A DNA stretch of 64,000 nucleotides from Stutzerimonas kirkiae. Lineage in GTDB: Bacteria > Pseudomonadota > Gammaproteobacteria > Pseudomonadales > Pseudomonadaceae. Under the pieces are notes generated by a model that was not told the DNA's origin, did no database searches, and saw nothing but the letters and a program-made list of their open reading frames with translations. The position numbers and the translations under genes are program-made. Location of the stretch: the NCBI RefSeq assembly GCF_004327335.1, contig NZ_QJUO01000003.1, positions 62,001 through 126,000 on the forward strand, written 5' to 3'. Position 1 is the first letter of the stretch. Every line of letters starts with the position of its first letter. Of the stretch, positions 26,185 through 33,902 are shown piece by piece.

Positions 26185-27837
26185 ATGAAGGAAGGTTTCC
26201 GCCAGTCGATGGCCTGGCTACATACCTGGACGGGGCTGGTGGTCGGCTGGGTGTTGTTCTTCGTCTTCGTGACTGGCACGGCCGGCTATGTGGCGGGCGA
26301 GATCTCGCGCTGGATGCGTCCGGAGCTGCCCTTGGCAGAGCGTCTGCAGGACGTGGACCGAGGGCTGGCGCTGGAGCTGGCGCTGTCGCGGCTGGAACGC
26401 GACGCGGTGAATGCCAAGAGCTGGAATATCGAGCTGCCCCATTACGACCAGGGCGCACGGCGCGTGCATGGCCTGGAGATCTCCTGGGAGGAGATGCCCG
26501 AACGCGGCCAGATATGGGGGCGTTATAACAGCGAAGAGCTCGATGCCGGAACCGGCGAGGTGAAGGAAACCGTCGAGGCGCGCAACACGGGTGGCGGCAC
26601 CCTGCTGTACCGCATGCACTATGCCTTGCACTACATTCCCTACGATGTCGCCATCCGCCTGGTGGGTATCTGCACCATGCTGATGCTGCTGGCCATCCTC
26701 TCGGGTGTGATCACGCACAAGAAGATCTTCAAGGACTTCTTCACCTTTCGCCCGGGCAAGGGGCAGCGCTCCTGGCTCGACGCACACAACATCATCAGCG
26801 TGATGGCGCTGCCGTTCTTCCTGATGATCACCTACAGCGGCCTGATGTTCTTTCCCTCACAGTACATGCCCGCCGGGATAGGGACTGTATACGGAACGTC
26901 GGATGCGGATCGCAACCGGTTCTACGATGAACTGTTCGAGCGCGATCGGGACGAGGTCTTCCTGCCGGTCGCCAAGCCCGGGGTTTCCCTGCATTCGCTG
27001 CTGGAAAAGGCCGAGGCCGAGTGGGGGGCCGGCAATGTGGCTTCGCTGAGCCTGCGCCATCCGCAGAAGGATGGGGCCTATGTCGAGCTGCACAAGGTTT
27101 CCGGAGGGCAGATTGTCGTCTATGACGCGCCGAGCCTGCGTTTCAGCGCAGTGGATGGGCAGCCGATGGCGGATGATCATGAACACCATGCCGTGCTGGA
27201 AACCCGTGGCGTCATCCTGGCCCTGCACGAGGGGCTGTTCGCGGACTGGTGGTTGCGCTGGCTGTACTTCCTCTCCGGCCTGCTGGGGTGCGGGATGATC
27301 GGCACGGGGCTGGTGCTGTGGACCGTCAAGCGGCGCGGCCGGCATCTGAAGAAGGATGCCTCGTCGCGTTTCGACGCCGCGGGGTTGCGGCTGGTCGAGA
27401 TTCTCAACGCCGGGACCATCGTCGGCCTGCCGGTGGCCATCGCCGCCTACTTCTGGGCCAACCGGCTGCTGCCCGTCGATATGGCCGACCGCGCCGCCTG
27501 GGAAGCGCACAGCCTGTTCGTGGTATGGGGCTGGACCTTCGTCTACGCCGCATTGCGGCCGCTGAAGAAGGCCTGGCTGGAAATCCTCTGGATCGCCGTG
27601 GCCGCCTATGCGCTGTTGCCGTTACTCAATGCCCTGACCACCGACAAGCACCTGGGTGTGACCTTGCCCTACGGCGACTGGGTGTTGGCGGGCTTCGACC
27701 TGACGATGTTGGCGCTGGCCGCGCTGTTCGCCTATGCGGCAGTGAAACTCAGGACGAAGTGGTTGAAAGCCGAAGCGGCGGCCAGAGAGAGAAAACCAGC
27801 GAAAGAACCGGCGGTCGAGGAGGTGGTGGCGCAATGA
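26185..27837 (+). CDS. PepSY-associated transmembrane protein, iron-uptake reductase type
   Basis: A 550-residue inner-membrane protein of the PepSY-TM family (PiuB/FpvG-like). MAWLHTWTGLVVGWVLFFVF begins the first helix; further membrane segments lie near residues 160-180, 205-225, 365-390 and in a C-terminal cluster (about 405-540). Conserved His residues in the helices (LHTWTG, MHYALHY, DAHNIIS, LHEGLF) are the likely heme ligands of the reductase type. Relatives reduce ferric siderophore in the periplasm. It starts a three-gene operon with overlapping stops and starts. The ATG at 26185 follows AAGGGTTAGACCA. Confidence 0.85.
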   Translation: MKEGFRQSMAWLHTWTGLVVGWVLFFVFVTGTAGYVAGEISRWMRPELPLAERLQDVDRGLALELALSRLERDAVNAKSWNIELPHYDQGARRVHGLEISWEEMPERGQIWGRYNSEELDAGTGEVKETVEARNTGGGTLLYRMHYALHYIPYDVAIRLVGICTMLMLLAILSGVITHKKIFKDFFTFRPGKGQRSWLDAHNIISVMALPFFLMITYSGLMFFPSQYMPAGIGTVYGTSDADRNRFYDELFERDRDEVFLPVAKPGVSLHSLLEKAEAEWGAGNVASLSLRHPQKDGAYVELHKVSGGQIVVYDAPSLRFSAVDGQPMADDHEHHAVLETRGVILALHEGLFADWWLRWLYFLSGLLGCGMIGTGLVLWTVKRRGRHLKKDASSRFDAAGLRLVEILNAGTIVGLPVAIAAYFWANRLLPVDMADRAAWEAHSLFVVWGWTFVYAALRPLKKAWLEILWIAVAAYALLPLLNALTTDKHLGVTLPYGDWVLAGFDLTMLALAALFAYAAVKLRTKWLKAEAAARERKPAKEPAVEEVVAQ

Positions 27838-28130
27838 ATATCAGTGAATCTGCCCGCTACCGCTGGAGGGTGGCGTCGCGGGTGCTCGCCGCCGTACTGG
27901 GCGGCTATGCCCTGACGTCCGTGGTCACCGTGTTACTGGCGCTGATCTGGCCAACGCAGCAGGCGCATGCCGTTCTGGCTGCAACTCTGCTCAGTTTCGC
28001 CGTCTATGCCTGTGTGGTGATCTGGGTATTCAGTACCAGGAGCGCTACCCGCGCCTGGCTGGGGATGGTCCTGCCCACCGTGGTGCTTGCCCTGGTCTGC
28101 TGGATGCTTCTGCCCGGAGGGGCGGCCTGA
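27834..28130 (+). CDS. DUF3649-type small membrane protein
   Basis: A 98-residue protein with three hydrophobic segments (about 15-37, 45-65, 74-92) and an N-terminal SARYRWRVASRVLAAVLGGY motif. This matches the DUF3649 proteins found beside PepSY-TM reductases in iron operons. It overlaps the preceding gene at ATGA (27834-27837), so translation is coupled. Probably a small subunit of the reductase complex. Confidence 0.75.
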   Translation: MNISESARYRWRVASRVLAAVLGGYALTSVVTVLLALIWPTQQAHAVLAATLLSFAVYACVVIWVFSTRSATRAWLGMVLPTVVLALVCWMLLPGGAA

Positions 28131-28939
28131 TGATCGACCTGTACATTCTGCTGGCCAGCCTGGCCGGTTTCGTGGCGCTGGCCCTGGCCATGGACAAGCA
28201 TGCCAAGCATTTTCTACGGCGTACCTTGCCGGCCCTGGCCTGCCGGATTCTGCGCGTTCTGGGCTGGGTGTTGCTGGCTCTGGCGCTGTACATGAATTTT
28301 CATGCGCGGGGCTGGAGCATTGGCAGTGTGGCCTGGTTCGGCTGGCTGACGATTGCCGGTGCGGCGCTGGTGTTCTACATGCCCAACTGGCCGTGGCAGC
28401 CCGTGCAGCCACAGCCCGCGCGCAAGGCGAGGGAAGGCAAGCCACAGGAAGGCGCGAGCCTTGAGGCTATCCGTAGCCCCTGGGGGCGCCGTGTGGCGGT
28501 CGCCCTGCTGGTGCTGTTGCCTGTGGGTTTTGCCGTGGCATTCGTCAACACGCCCCTCAAGCCGACCATGCGTGACGATGCCTACAGCGGCCGGATCGGC
28601 CCCTGGGGCTTCACGCTCGCCGAGGAGAACCACAAGCTCCCGCAGGAAGCGGCTGGCTCCTATCACAAGTCGTTCTATGTGCGTTTCTGTGAGCGGTGCG
28701 ATGCGGATATACGTTCAGCCTATCTGAAGATACGCAAGCCACGCTCGCTACGGGCGGCAGGGAGTGTCCTGGGCGGTACTCGCTGGGATCGCTGGGTGGA
28801 AATCCCGATTCCGCCTGCGGCCAAGCTTTCGGACCAGCTCTGGCTGACCGTCGAGGCCAAGGATGGCAGCCTGCACCACAAGGCCATCGACTTCGCCCAG
28901 GTGTCGCCGTCCCTGGCGCGTTTCATCGAAAGCAAGTAA
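28130..28939 (+). CDS. DUF3325-type membrane protein with periplasmic C-terminal domain
   Basis: A 269-residue protein. Residues 1-90 form a DUF3325-like unit with three membrane segments and the family motif AMDKHAKHFL. A charged linker is followed by a fourth membrane helix (about 122-142) and a C-terminal domain of about 125 residues, predicted periplasmic, with YVRFCERCDADIRSAYL containing a CxxC. The usual DUF3325 protein is only about 100 residues, so this is an extended form. It overlaps the DUF3649 gene by one base (TGATG). Likely completes the iron-reductase operon. Confidence 0.72.
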   Translation: MIDLYILLASLAGFVALALAMDKHAKHFLRRTLPALACRILRVLGWVLLALALYMNFHARGWSIGSVAWFGWLTIAGAALVFYMPNWPWQPVQPQPARKAREGKPQEGASLEAIRSPWGRRVAVALLVLLPVGFAVAFVNTPLKPTMRDDAYSGRIGPWGFTLAEENHKLPQEAAGSYHKSFYVRFCERCDADIRSAYLKIRKPRSLRAAGSVLGGTRWDRWVEIPIPPAAKLSDQLWLTVEAKDGSLHHKAIDFAQVSPSLARFIESK

Positions 28940-28956
28940 GCGTTCTCGTCGTGCGC

Positions 28957-28995
28957 AAAGCCCTTTCGCGTTGTATCGCGTGGGGGCTTTTTTTT
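28957..28995 (+). terminator. Terminator of the PepSY operon
   Basis: AAAGCCC and GGGCTTT enclose a further CGCG/CGCG stem, followed by TTTTTTTT. The second insertion sequence begins directly at the end of the T-tract. Confidence 0.8.
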
Positions 28996-30302
28996 GGTTC
29001 ATCGCACTTTCCCGGGGAAGGCGGCCTTGATTTTCAGGAAGAAGTAGCCCGAGTCCCGGAAGCCATAGGCCATGCGCTTGATCACCTTGATGCGGTTATT
29101 CACACCCTCCAGCAGGCTGGTATGCATCGGGAAATTGGCGCTGGCGAGGATGCCGCGGATATAACGCCCGAGGTTTTTGGCGAAGCGCTGTAGTGGTGCC
29201 AAGCCACTGTCACGGGCCTGCCGTAGCCAGGCCCGCCAGCGTTGCCAGCCTTCCCATACGCTCGGGGCGTACCAGACTTCCTTCAATGCGTCCTTGAGCA
29301 CATAAACCGTAGCCAAGGGTTGGTTGGCGGCGAGCAGTTCCTGCAACTGCACGGCTTGTCCGTCCTTGAGGTTCTCAGGGTTGCGCAGCAGCAGCCAGCG
29401 ACTGCGCTTGACCGCTTTGCGTGCCGGTTTGTCGTCGCGCAGGAGGTTGGCCTGATCGACACGAATGCGGTCGATCACCTCACGCCCGTAGCGCGCCACC
29501 ACATGGAACAGGTCGTACACCACTTCGGCTTGAGGGCAATGCTGCTTCACCTCCAGATCGAAGGCGGTGTTCATGTCCATCGCCACCGCTTCGATTTGCT
29601 GGCAGCGCTCACCGAGCAACTCGAAGAACGGTCGAATGGCCTCACGGCTATTGCCGTGACCAACCCACAGCACCCGCGTTCGCTCGGCGTCCATGATCAC
29701 CGTGGCGTAGCGGTGGCCTTTGTGCAAGGCGAACTCATCCATCACCTGGCGACGCCCGGCGCCCGGCTCGAAGGCCCCGACCTGCGTCTCCAGGCGGCGT
29801 TTGTCGAGCGCCTTGAGGGTGTGCCAGTGCAAGCCGGTCAGTTGGCTGACGTGGCTGATGGGCAGTATCCGCAGCAAGCCTTCGAGCCAGGCCCGTAAAC
29901 GCTGAGTCAGACGGGAAGCCGGCTCCAGCCAATCGCTCCGCTCGGTCACTCGCCCACAGCGCAGGCAGTCGACGCGACGCATGGGCAGTTGGAGCAGGAC
30001 TCGTTGATCCAACAAGTCGCGGTCACGTACTTGGCGCAGGCGCCGCTCATGAATCAATGGACTGGGCTGCTGACAGCGCCCGCACCGGGGCACTTGCGTG
30101 GCTTGGGGTTCCAGCTCAATCAGCAGGGTGTTTTCAGCTACGGGGCGAGAGGCGACGACTTCGTAGCCTGGCCAGAAAGCGGCAAGATCAATAGGATGCA
30201 TGGCGACAGCAGGGACACGATCGAAGGGTGTGTTTGGCGACTGCCAATTTACCTGCTTCCCTGCCTGTCAACTCGCTCTTCCCCCAGAGTCCGCGATGAA
30301 CC
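28996..30302 (-). mobile_element. ISL3-family insertion sequence, copy 2
   Basis: A 1307-bp element with the same 10-bp terminal repeats as copy 1 and about 98% or more identity by eye; it is 2 bp longer because of a change near 30220. Unlike copy 1, the flanks do not match: TTTTTTTT on the left, AAAGAAAA on the right. The missing duplication suggests rearrangement through this copy, or an adjacent deletion. Confidence 0.92.
28999..30201 (-). CDS. tnpA: ISL3-family transposase, copy 2
   Basis: A 400-residue transposase nearly identical to copy 1, with the same zinc ribbon and catalytic D155, D209 and E365. Differences by eye include S90 for I, G149 for V, Q152 for L, A158 for S, A for V in KPARKAVKRS, and G for D near the C-terminus (GFRDSGYFF). 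The frame is intact. Several of the substitutions cluster around the first catalytic Asp, so the two copies need not be equally active. Confidence 0.92.
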   Translation of the reverse strand: MHPIDLAAFWPGYEVVASRPVAENTLLIELEPQATQVPRCGRCQQPSPLIHERRLRQVRDRDLLDQRVLLQLPMRRVDCLRCGRVTERSDWLEPASRLTQRLRAWLEGLLRILPISHVSQLTGLHWHTLKALDKRRLETQVGAFEPGAGRRQVMDEFALHKGHRYATVIMDAERTRVLWVGHGNSREAIRPFFELLGERCQQIEAVAMDMNTAFDLEVKQHCPQAEVVYDLFHVVARYGREVIDRIRVDQANLLRDDKPARKAVKRSRWLLLRNPENLKDGQAVQLQELLAANQPLATVYVLKDALKEVWYAPSVWEGWQRWRAWLRQARDSGLAPLQRFAKNLGRYIRGILASANFPMHTSLLEGVNNRIKVIKRMAYGFRDSGYFFLKIKAAFPGKVR

Positions 30303-30310
30303 AAAGAAAA

Positions 30311-30380
30311 GGCTATGTCCCAGCTACTGCTTGCAGGAGGCGGTGGGTCGCCCCATGCAGCACGTAACTCGGACATAGCC
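30311..30380. mobile_element. 70-bp MITE-like element
   Basis: GGCTATGTCC at the left end and GGACATAGCC at the right are perfect 10-bp inverted repeats, extending imperfectly to 17 bp (15 of 17 matching). The unit is flanked by a perfect 8-bp direct repeat, AAAGAAAA, at 30303-30310 and 30381-30388. There is no coding capacity. The size of the duplication fits mobilisation by an ISL3-type transposase, though the ends differ from the neighbouring element. Confidence 0.75.
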
Positions 30381-30388
30381 AAAGAAAA

Positions 30389-30416
30389 AGCCCCGTGAAC
30401 CAGGGTTCACGGGGCT
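30389..30416 (-). terminator. Terminator of tRNA-Cys
   Basis: AGCCCCGTGAACC and GGTTCACGGGGCT form a 13-bp stem with a 2-base centre; on the minus strand TTTTTCTTT follows. Confidence 0.88.
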
Positions 30417-30424
30417 TTCGAATA

Positions 30425-30498
30425 TGGAGGCCGATGTCGGAATCGAACCGGCGTACACGGATTTGCAATCCGCTGCATAACCACTCTGCCAACCGGCC
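30425..30498 (-). tRNA. tRNA-Cys (anticodon GCA)
   Basis: A 74-nt tRNA with encoded CCA. Acceptor stem GGCCGGT/ATCGGCC, anticodon stem CGGAT/ATCCG with loop containing TTGCAAA, and T-loop GGTTCGATTCC are visible. The GCA anticodon identifies cysteine. Confidence 0.95.
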
Positions 30499-30660
30499 TC
30501 AAATCCCAAGCTTGTCTGACAAGCTCCACGAGTGCTGGAAGATTAGCAACTCGTTGATTGCATTGGCTTTTTCAAAAGCCTGAAATCAGGATGCGGCGCA
30601 TTATGACGAATGCTCCGCGGGCTGGCAACACCTGCGGCGCAATCCTGTGAAGTTTTCCCC

Positions 30661-30939
30661 TTACTCGCGGTAGAACACTTGCAGCAGGTGGTAGCCGAAC
30701 TGGCTCTTGATCGGGCCGTGGATTTCCCGCAGGGGTTTCTTGAAGATCGCCTGGTCGATGCTGCGGACCATCTGGCCAGGGCGGACCTCGCCGAGATCGC
30801 CGCCTTTCTTTCCTGAAGGGCAGGTGGAGTGCTTTCTGGCCAGCACGTCGAAGGCTTCGCCATTGAGCAGGCGTTGTTTCAATTGCTGGGCTTCGGCCTC
30901 TGTCTTGACCAGGATATGGCGTGCCATGGCTTTGCGCAT
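30661..30939 (-). CDS. ppiC: Peptidyl-prolyl cis-trans isomerase, parvulin type (PpiC)
   Basis: A 92-residue single-domain cytoplasmic parvulin. ARHILVKTEAEAQQL, ARKHSTCPSGKKGGDLGEVR, GQMVRSIDQAIF and the terminal GPIKSQFGYHLLQVFYRE follow E. coli PpiC throughout; no signal peptide is present. The start MRKAMARHIL is chosen by length; a start four codons later is also possible, and the long upstream frame is not supported. It catalyses proline isomerisation in folding proteins. Confidence 0.93.
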   Translation of the reverse strand: MRKAMARHILVKTEAEAQQLKQRLLNGEAFDVLARKHSTCPSGKKGGDLGEVRPGQMVRSIDQAIFKKPLREIHGPIKSQFGYHLLQVFYRE

Positions 30940-31120
30940 TGTCTGTTTCCGCTGGCTGTGGAGGGTGGTGCGAGCGGAGGCGGTGAAGGCGCGATGCGCC
31001 GCTGGCGGACAGGGTCGCTGCATCGCCGAGCGCCTTCCTTTCTCCGCTTGCCCGAAGGCCGCTCGCAGGAAAATGAAGCGCAATGATAAAGCAACGGCCT
31101 GGCCGGGGGCTGTCGTACCT

Positions 31121-31786
31121 TCAGCGACGCAAGTAGGCGGCGAAGTCGATGTCGCCGGCGGAGAGGATGGCCTGTACGCGATTGTGCACGTTGAGCTTGC
31201 GCAGTATGGCCGAGACGTGGGCCTTGACCGTGGTCTCGGCGATGTCCAGGTTGTAGGCGATCTGCTTGTTGGATTCGCCCTTGGCCATGCGCTCGAGCAC
31301 CAGCAGTTGCTTACGGGTCAGCGCCTGCAGCAGTTCCGGTGGAATGCCCGGCTCGTTGTGCTGGGAGCTGCGCAGGGAGGTCTTCTGGCTGCGGATGATG
31401 TCCGACGGCAGGTAGACGTTGCCGTTGAGGATCTGCTCGATGGCTTCGGTCATCTGCGCCCGTGGCGAGGACTTGGTGATGAAGCCCACCGCGCCATAAG
31501 TGATGGCTTGCAGCACCACCTGCTTGTCCTGCTCGGCGGAGACGATCACCACCGGGATGGTGGGCGCTTCGTTGCGCAGGTTGATCAGGCCGTTGAGGCC
31601 GTGCATGCCGGGCATGTTCAGGTCGAGCAGGATCAGGTCCAGGTCGTCGTGTTCGAGGGTCAGGGCGAGCGCGGTCTCGAGGTCCGAGGTCTCCATGATC
31701 TGGCTGCCCGGGAAACCGTCGCTGATGACGTTATGGATCGCTTCGCGAAACAGTGGATGGTCGTCTGCGATAAGAATCTTGTACAT
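31121..31786 (-). CDS. erdR: LuxR-type response regulator, ErdR-like
   Basis: A 221-residue regulator: receiver domain 1-120 with acidic pocket D8/D9, phospho-acceptor D55 ([12 protein letters not shown]) and K105 region, then a NarL/LuxR helix-turn-helix ([22 protein letters not shown] and [13 protein letters not shown]; quoted in parts). The wording of the receiver is close to ErdR of P. aeruginosa, which controls ethanol oxidation and acetyl-CoA synthetase. No histidine kinase is adjacent. The next gene upstream encodes a PQQ-associated protein, which fits that pathway. Confidence 0.8.
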   Translation of the reverse strand: MYKILIADDHPLFREAIHNVISDGFPGSQIMETSDLETALALTLEHDDLDLILLDLNMPGMHGLNGLINLRNEAPTIPVVIVSAEQDKQVVLQAITYGAVGFITKSSPRAQMTEAIEQILNGNVYLPSDIIRSQKTSLRSSQHNEPGIPPELLQALTRKQLLVLERMAKGESNKQIAYNLDIAETTVKAHVSAILRKLNVHNRVQAILSAGDIDFAAYLRR

Positions 31787-31841
31787 GGCAGGTTACCTTT
31801 ATCTTGTTGTTGTGATTATGGCGTGGCGCGCTGCCGGCGCC

Positions 31842-32393
31842 TCAAGGCGCCGGGAAAGGCTCCGGCGTGGCTTCATGCAGGGGCAGGCCAGCCTGTTGCC
31901 AACCGTCGATGCCATCGCGATACCAGTACAGTTGTGTATAACCCATGGCCTGCGCACGCCGCGTGGCGTTCCAGCCCAGCCAGCAGTCCGAGCGGCAATA
32001 GAACACGATCGCGGCATCCTTGCGGCCCTGGCTGAGTCTTTCGAGGTTGCGGGTGAAGTAGGCCTCCCAGCCAGGCTCCAGCGTGCCATCCCCGGTATTG
32101 GCCAGCCAGACGCTGCCGGGCAGGTTGCTGTGGGGCTGGTCTTCGAAGAACTGCCCGAAGCGCCAGGTACGGCGGAACACATCGATCAGCACGGCTTCCG
32201 GTTGCCGTTCGAGAAGCTGGCGCAGGGCGGCGGTATCGACCGTCACGGCTCCGGGAGCCTGTTCGGGGGTCGGGCTTCGGTAATGCTCCTGGCGGTAACC
32301 GTCGGTATTGAACAGGGGCGGTTTTTCGTCGGCCCGGGCACTGCCCAGCAGCAGAGACATGACCAGCAGGGGTGACAACAGTATCTGTCCCAT
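31842..32393 (-). CDS. PQQ-dependent catabolism-associated CXXCW motif protein
   Basis: A 183-residue exported protein with a signal peptide (MGQILLSPLLVMSLLLGS, cleavage after SARA) and a rhodanese-like fold. FYCRSDCWLGWNA provides the diagnostic Cys pair and Trp; RTWRFGQFFEDQPHSNLPGS is also family-typical. Members occur near genes for PQQ-dependent alcohol oxidation, where a periplasmic redox or maturation role is presumed. The ATG at 32393 follows ACAGGACAG; longer frames pass through the regulatory spacer. It lies 55 bp upstream of erdR and is probably co-transcribed with it. Confidence 0.82.
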   Translation of the reverse strand: MGQILLSPLLVMSLLLGSARADEKPPLFNTDGYRQEHYRSPTPEQAPGAVTVDTAALRQLLERQPEAVLIDVFRRTWRFGQFFEDQPHSNLPGSVWLANTGDGTLEPGWEAYFTRNLERLSQGRKDAAIVFYCRSDCWLGWNATRRAQAMGYTQLYWYRDGIDGWQQAGLPLHEATPEPFPAP

Positions 32394-32473
32394 CGACTGT
32401 CCTGTACGCCTCGATGACTTGGTTTGCATTACAGGGCAAAGGGTGCTGCTTTGGAATCCTACGTTGGTGAATG

Positions 32474-32497
32474 AAAGCAGTACCAAAGTACTGCTTT
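32474..32497. promoter_or_regulatory. 10-bp inverted repeat in divergent spacer
   Basis: AAAGCAGTAC and GTACTGCTTT pair perfectly around CAAA. The right half overlaps the first of three CCAAAGTA-type direct repeats. It may be an operator for the divergent CXXCW and response regulator genes. Confidence 0.55.
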
Positions 32498-32565
32498 CCG
32501 GGCGGGGCGGCGCTGCGTTCCGGGGCTTTTCGCCAAAGTAGTACGGTGCCGATACCAAGGTAGTA
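32483..32565 (+). promoter_or_regulatory. Three direct repeats, candidate regulator sites
   Basis: CCAAAGTACTG at 32483, CCAAAGTAGTA at 32533 and CCAAGGTAGTA at 32555 share a CCAARGTAsT core. Spacings of 50 and 22 bp are near whole helical turns, as for LuxR-type response regulator binding. They sit between the two divergent genes. Confidence 0.55.
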
Positions 32566-32652
32566 GGTCGATGCCGCGCCGCGCTCTCTAGGATGACATG
32601 CAGGCCCGGCGCTTGACGCGCCCGGCGCAGTCGGCAGGCGAGGGCACAGCCT

Positions 32653-33306
32653 ATGAAGATTCTGTTGGTGGACGATCACGCCATGGTGCGGCAGGGCTGT
32701 GCCAGTCTGTTGCGCGTACTGCTGCCCGAGGCGCGGGTCAGCGAGGCGCGGGATGGCGAGGAAGCCTTGCTGAGCATCCAGGCGGACATTCCCGGCCTGG
32801 TGATCATGGACATCGGCCTGCCGGGCATCAGTGGCCTGGAAACCACCCGGCGCATGCTGGTGCGCCTGCCACAGCTGCCGGTTCTGTTCTTCAGCATGCA
32901 CGATGAATTGTCACTGGTGCGCCAGGCCATGCAAGCCGGTGCCTGTGGCTACGTCACCAAGAAGGCATCGCCGGACGTGCTGGTGGAGGCGGTGCGGCGG
33001 ATTCTCGCGGGTTATCCCTACATCGAGCAGCCCCTGGCGACGGAGCTGGCCTGCCAGCCGCAGTCGGATGCCAGCGAGAACCTCAGGCTGCGCGGCATGA
33101 CCCAGCGCGAGTTCGAGATTTTCGTGATGCTGGCCAAGGGCATGCCGGCCAAGCGGATCGCCGAGCAACTGTGCATCAGCGGCAAGACGGTTTCCAACTA
33201 CCTGACGATGCTCAAGAGCAAGCTGCAGGTCAGTTCCCATGCGGAACTGGTGCACCTGGCCATCGATACGGGGGTCTTGCGGGTGGGGGGAAGCGTGGCG
33301 GGATAG
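32653..33306 (+). CDS. LuxR-type response regulator (second)
   Basis: A 217-residue regulator with receiver domain (D8, D9, phospho-acceptor D53 in VIMDIGLPG, K103 in GYVTKKASP) and C-terminal LuxR helix-turn-helix (MTQREFEIFVMLAKGMPAKR, LCISGKTVSNYLTMLKSKL). It resembles regulators of the PQQ-ethanol oxidation network (EraR/AgmR group), but I cannot place it firmly. It is divergent from the CXXCW gene, and the repeats in the spacer are plausible sites for it. No cognate kinase is nearby. Confidence 0.82.
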   Translation: MKILLVDDHAMVRQGCASLLRVLLPEARVSEARDGEEALLSIQADIPGLVIMDIGLPGISGLETTRRMLVRLPQLPVLFFSMHDELSLVRQAMQAGACGYVTKKASPDVLVEAVRRILAGYPYIEQPLATELACQPQSDASENLRLRGMTQREFEIFVMLAKGMPAKRIAEQLCISGKTVSNYLTMLKSKLQVSSHAELVHLAIDTGVLRVGGSVAG

Positions 33307-33308
33307 GA

Positions 33309-33357
33309 GCGTCCCCGATGGCACCCTGTATGGACAGGTTCTGCCGCTCGGGGACGC
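33309..33357. terminator. Hairpin between response regulator and HU genes
   Basis: GCGTCCCCGA and TCGGGGACGC form a perfect 10-bp stem around a 29-base loop between convergent genes. A T-tract is lacking. Confidence 0.4.
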
Positions 33358-33364
33358 GGATGAC

Positions 33365-33637
33365 TCAGTTCACAGCATCCTTCAGACCTTTACCGGGCTT
33401 GAAGCCTGGCAGTTTGGCCGCAGCGATCTTGATCGTGGCGCCAGTCTGCGGGTTACGGCCATCACGGGCGGCACGCTCCTTGACTGCGAAAGTACCGAAA
33501 CCGACCAGGGCTACGCTGTCGCCTTTCTGCAGGGCTGCAGTCACGGTGTCGGTGAAGGCATCCAGCACACGGCTGGCAGTGGTCTTCGGCAGGTCTGCGG
33601 ACTCGGCGATCGCTTCGATCAGTTCGGCTTTGTTCAC
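33365..33637 (-). CDS. hupB: HU-family DNA-binding protein
   Basis: A 90-residue histone-like protein. [21 protein letters not shown], the [21 protein letters not shown] arm and [18 protein letters not shown] are typical of HU-beta. It forms dimers that bend and compact DNA. The start is preceded by GGAGATATTCTC, a strong ribosome site. The P. aeruginosa hupB gene is linked to lon and ppiD, which is not the case here, so this may be the alternative HU paralogue. Confidence 0.88.
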   Translation of the reverse strand: MNKAELIEAIAESADLPKTTASRVLDAFTDTVTAALQKGDSVALVGFGTFAVKERAARDGRNPQTGATIKIAAAKLPGFKPGKGLKDAVN

Positions 33638-33902
33638 GAGAATATCTCCATGGTTTCAGGGGGCGCCCAGTATAAGCAGGCGTTGAGCGTATTGCCTGCA
33701 AAAAATTGCCTGGAGCAATTTTTTGACGTTGTGCTAATGGCGGCCATTAAAGGGGCCGCTAGGGTCTGTTGACGTTTCTCACTGCAACACGGTTCGTGAC
33801 GAAACGGCGACAGCCCCTAGGCCTGTCAGGCTACAACAAATACGATTTCCTGTGGCCATGGGCGACCCACGGTCACAGGGCGGACCCCAGGAGCGAGCGA
33901 TA

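Noticed and set aside
7702-30302. Possible composite transposon formed by the two ISL3 copies
   Set aside because: The 20 kb between them is ordinary core genome (metG, dcd, liv operon, dgt), and there is no duplication shared by the outer ends.
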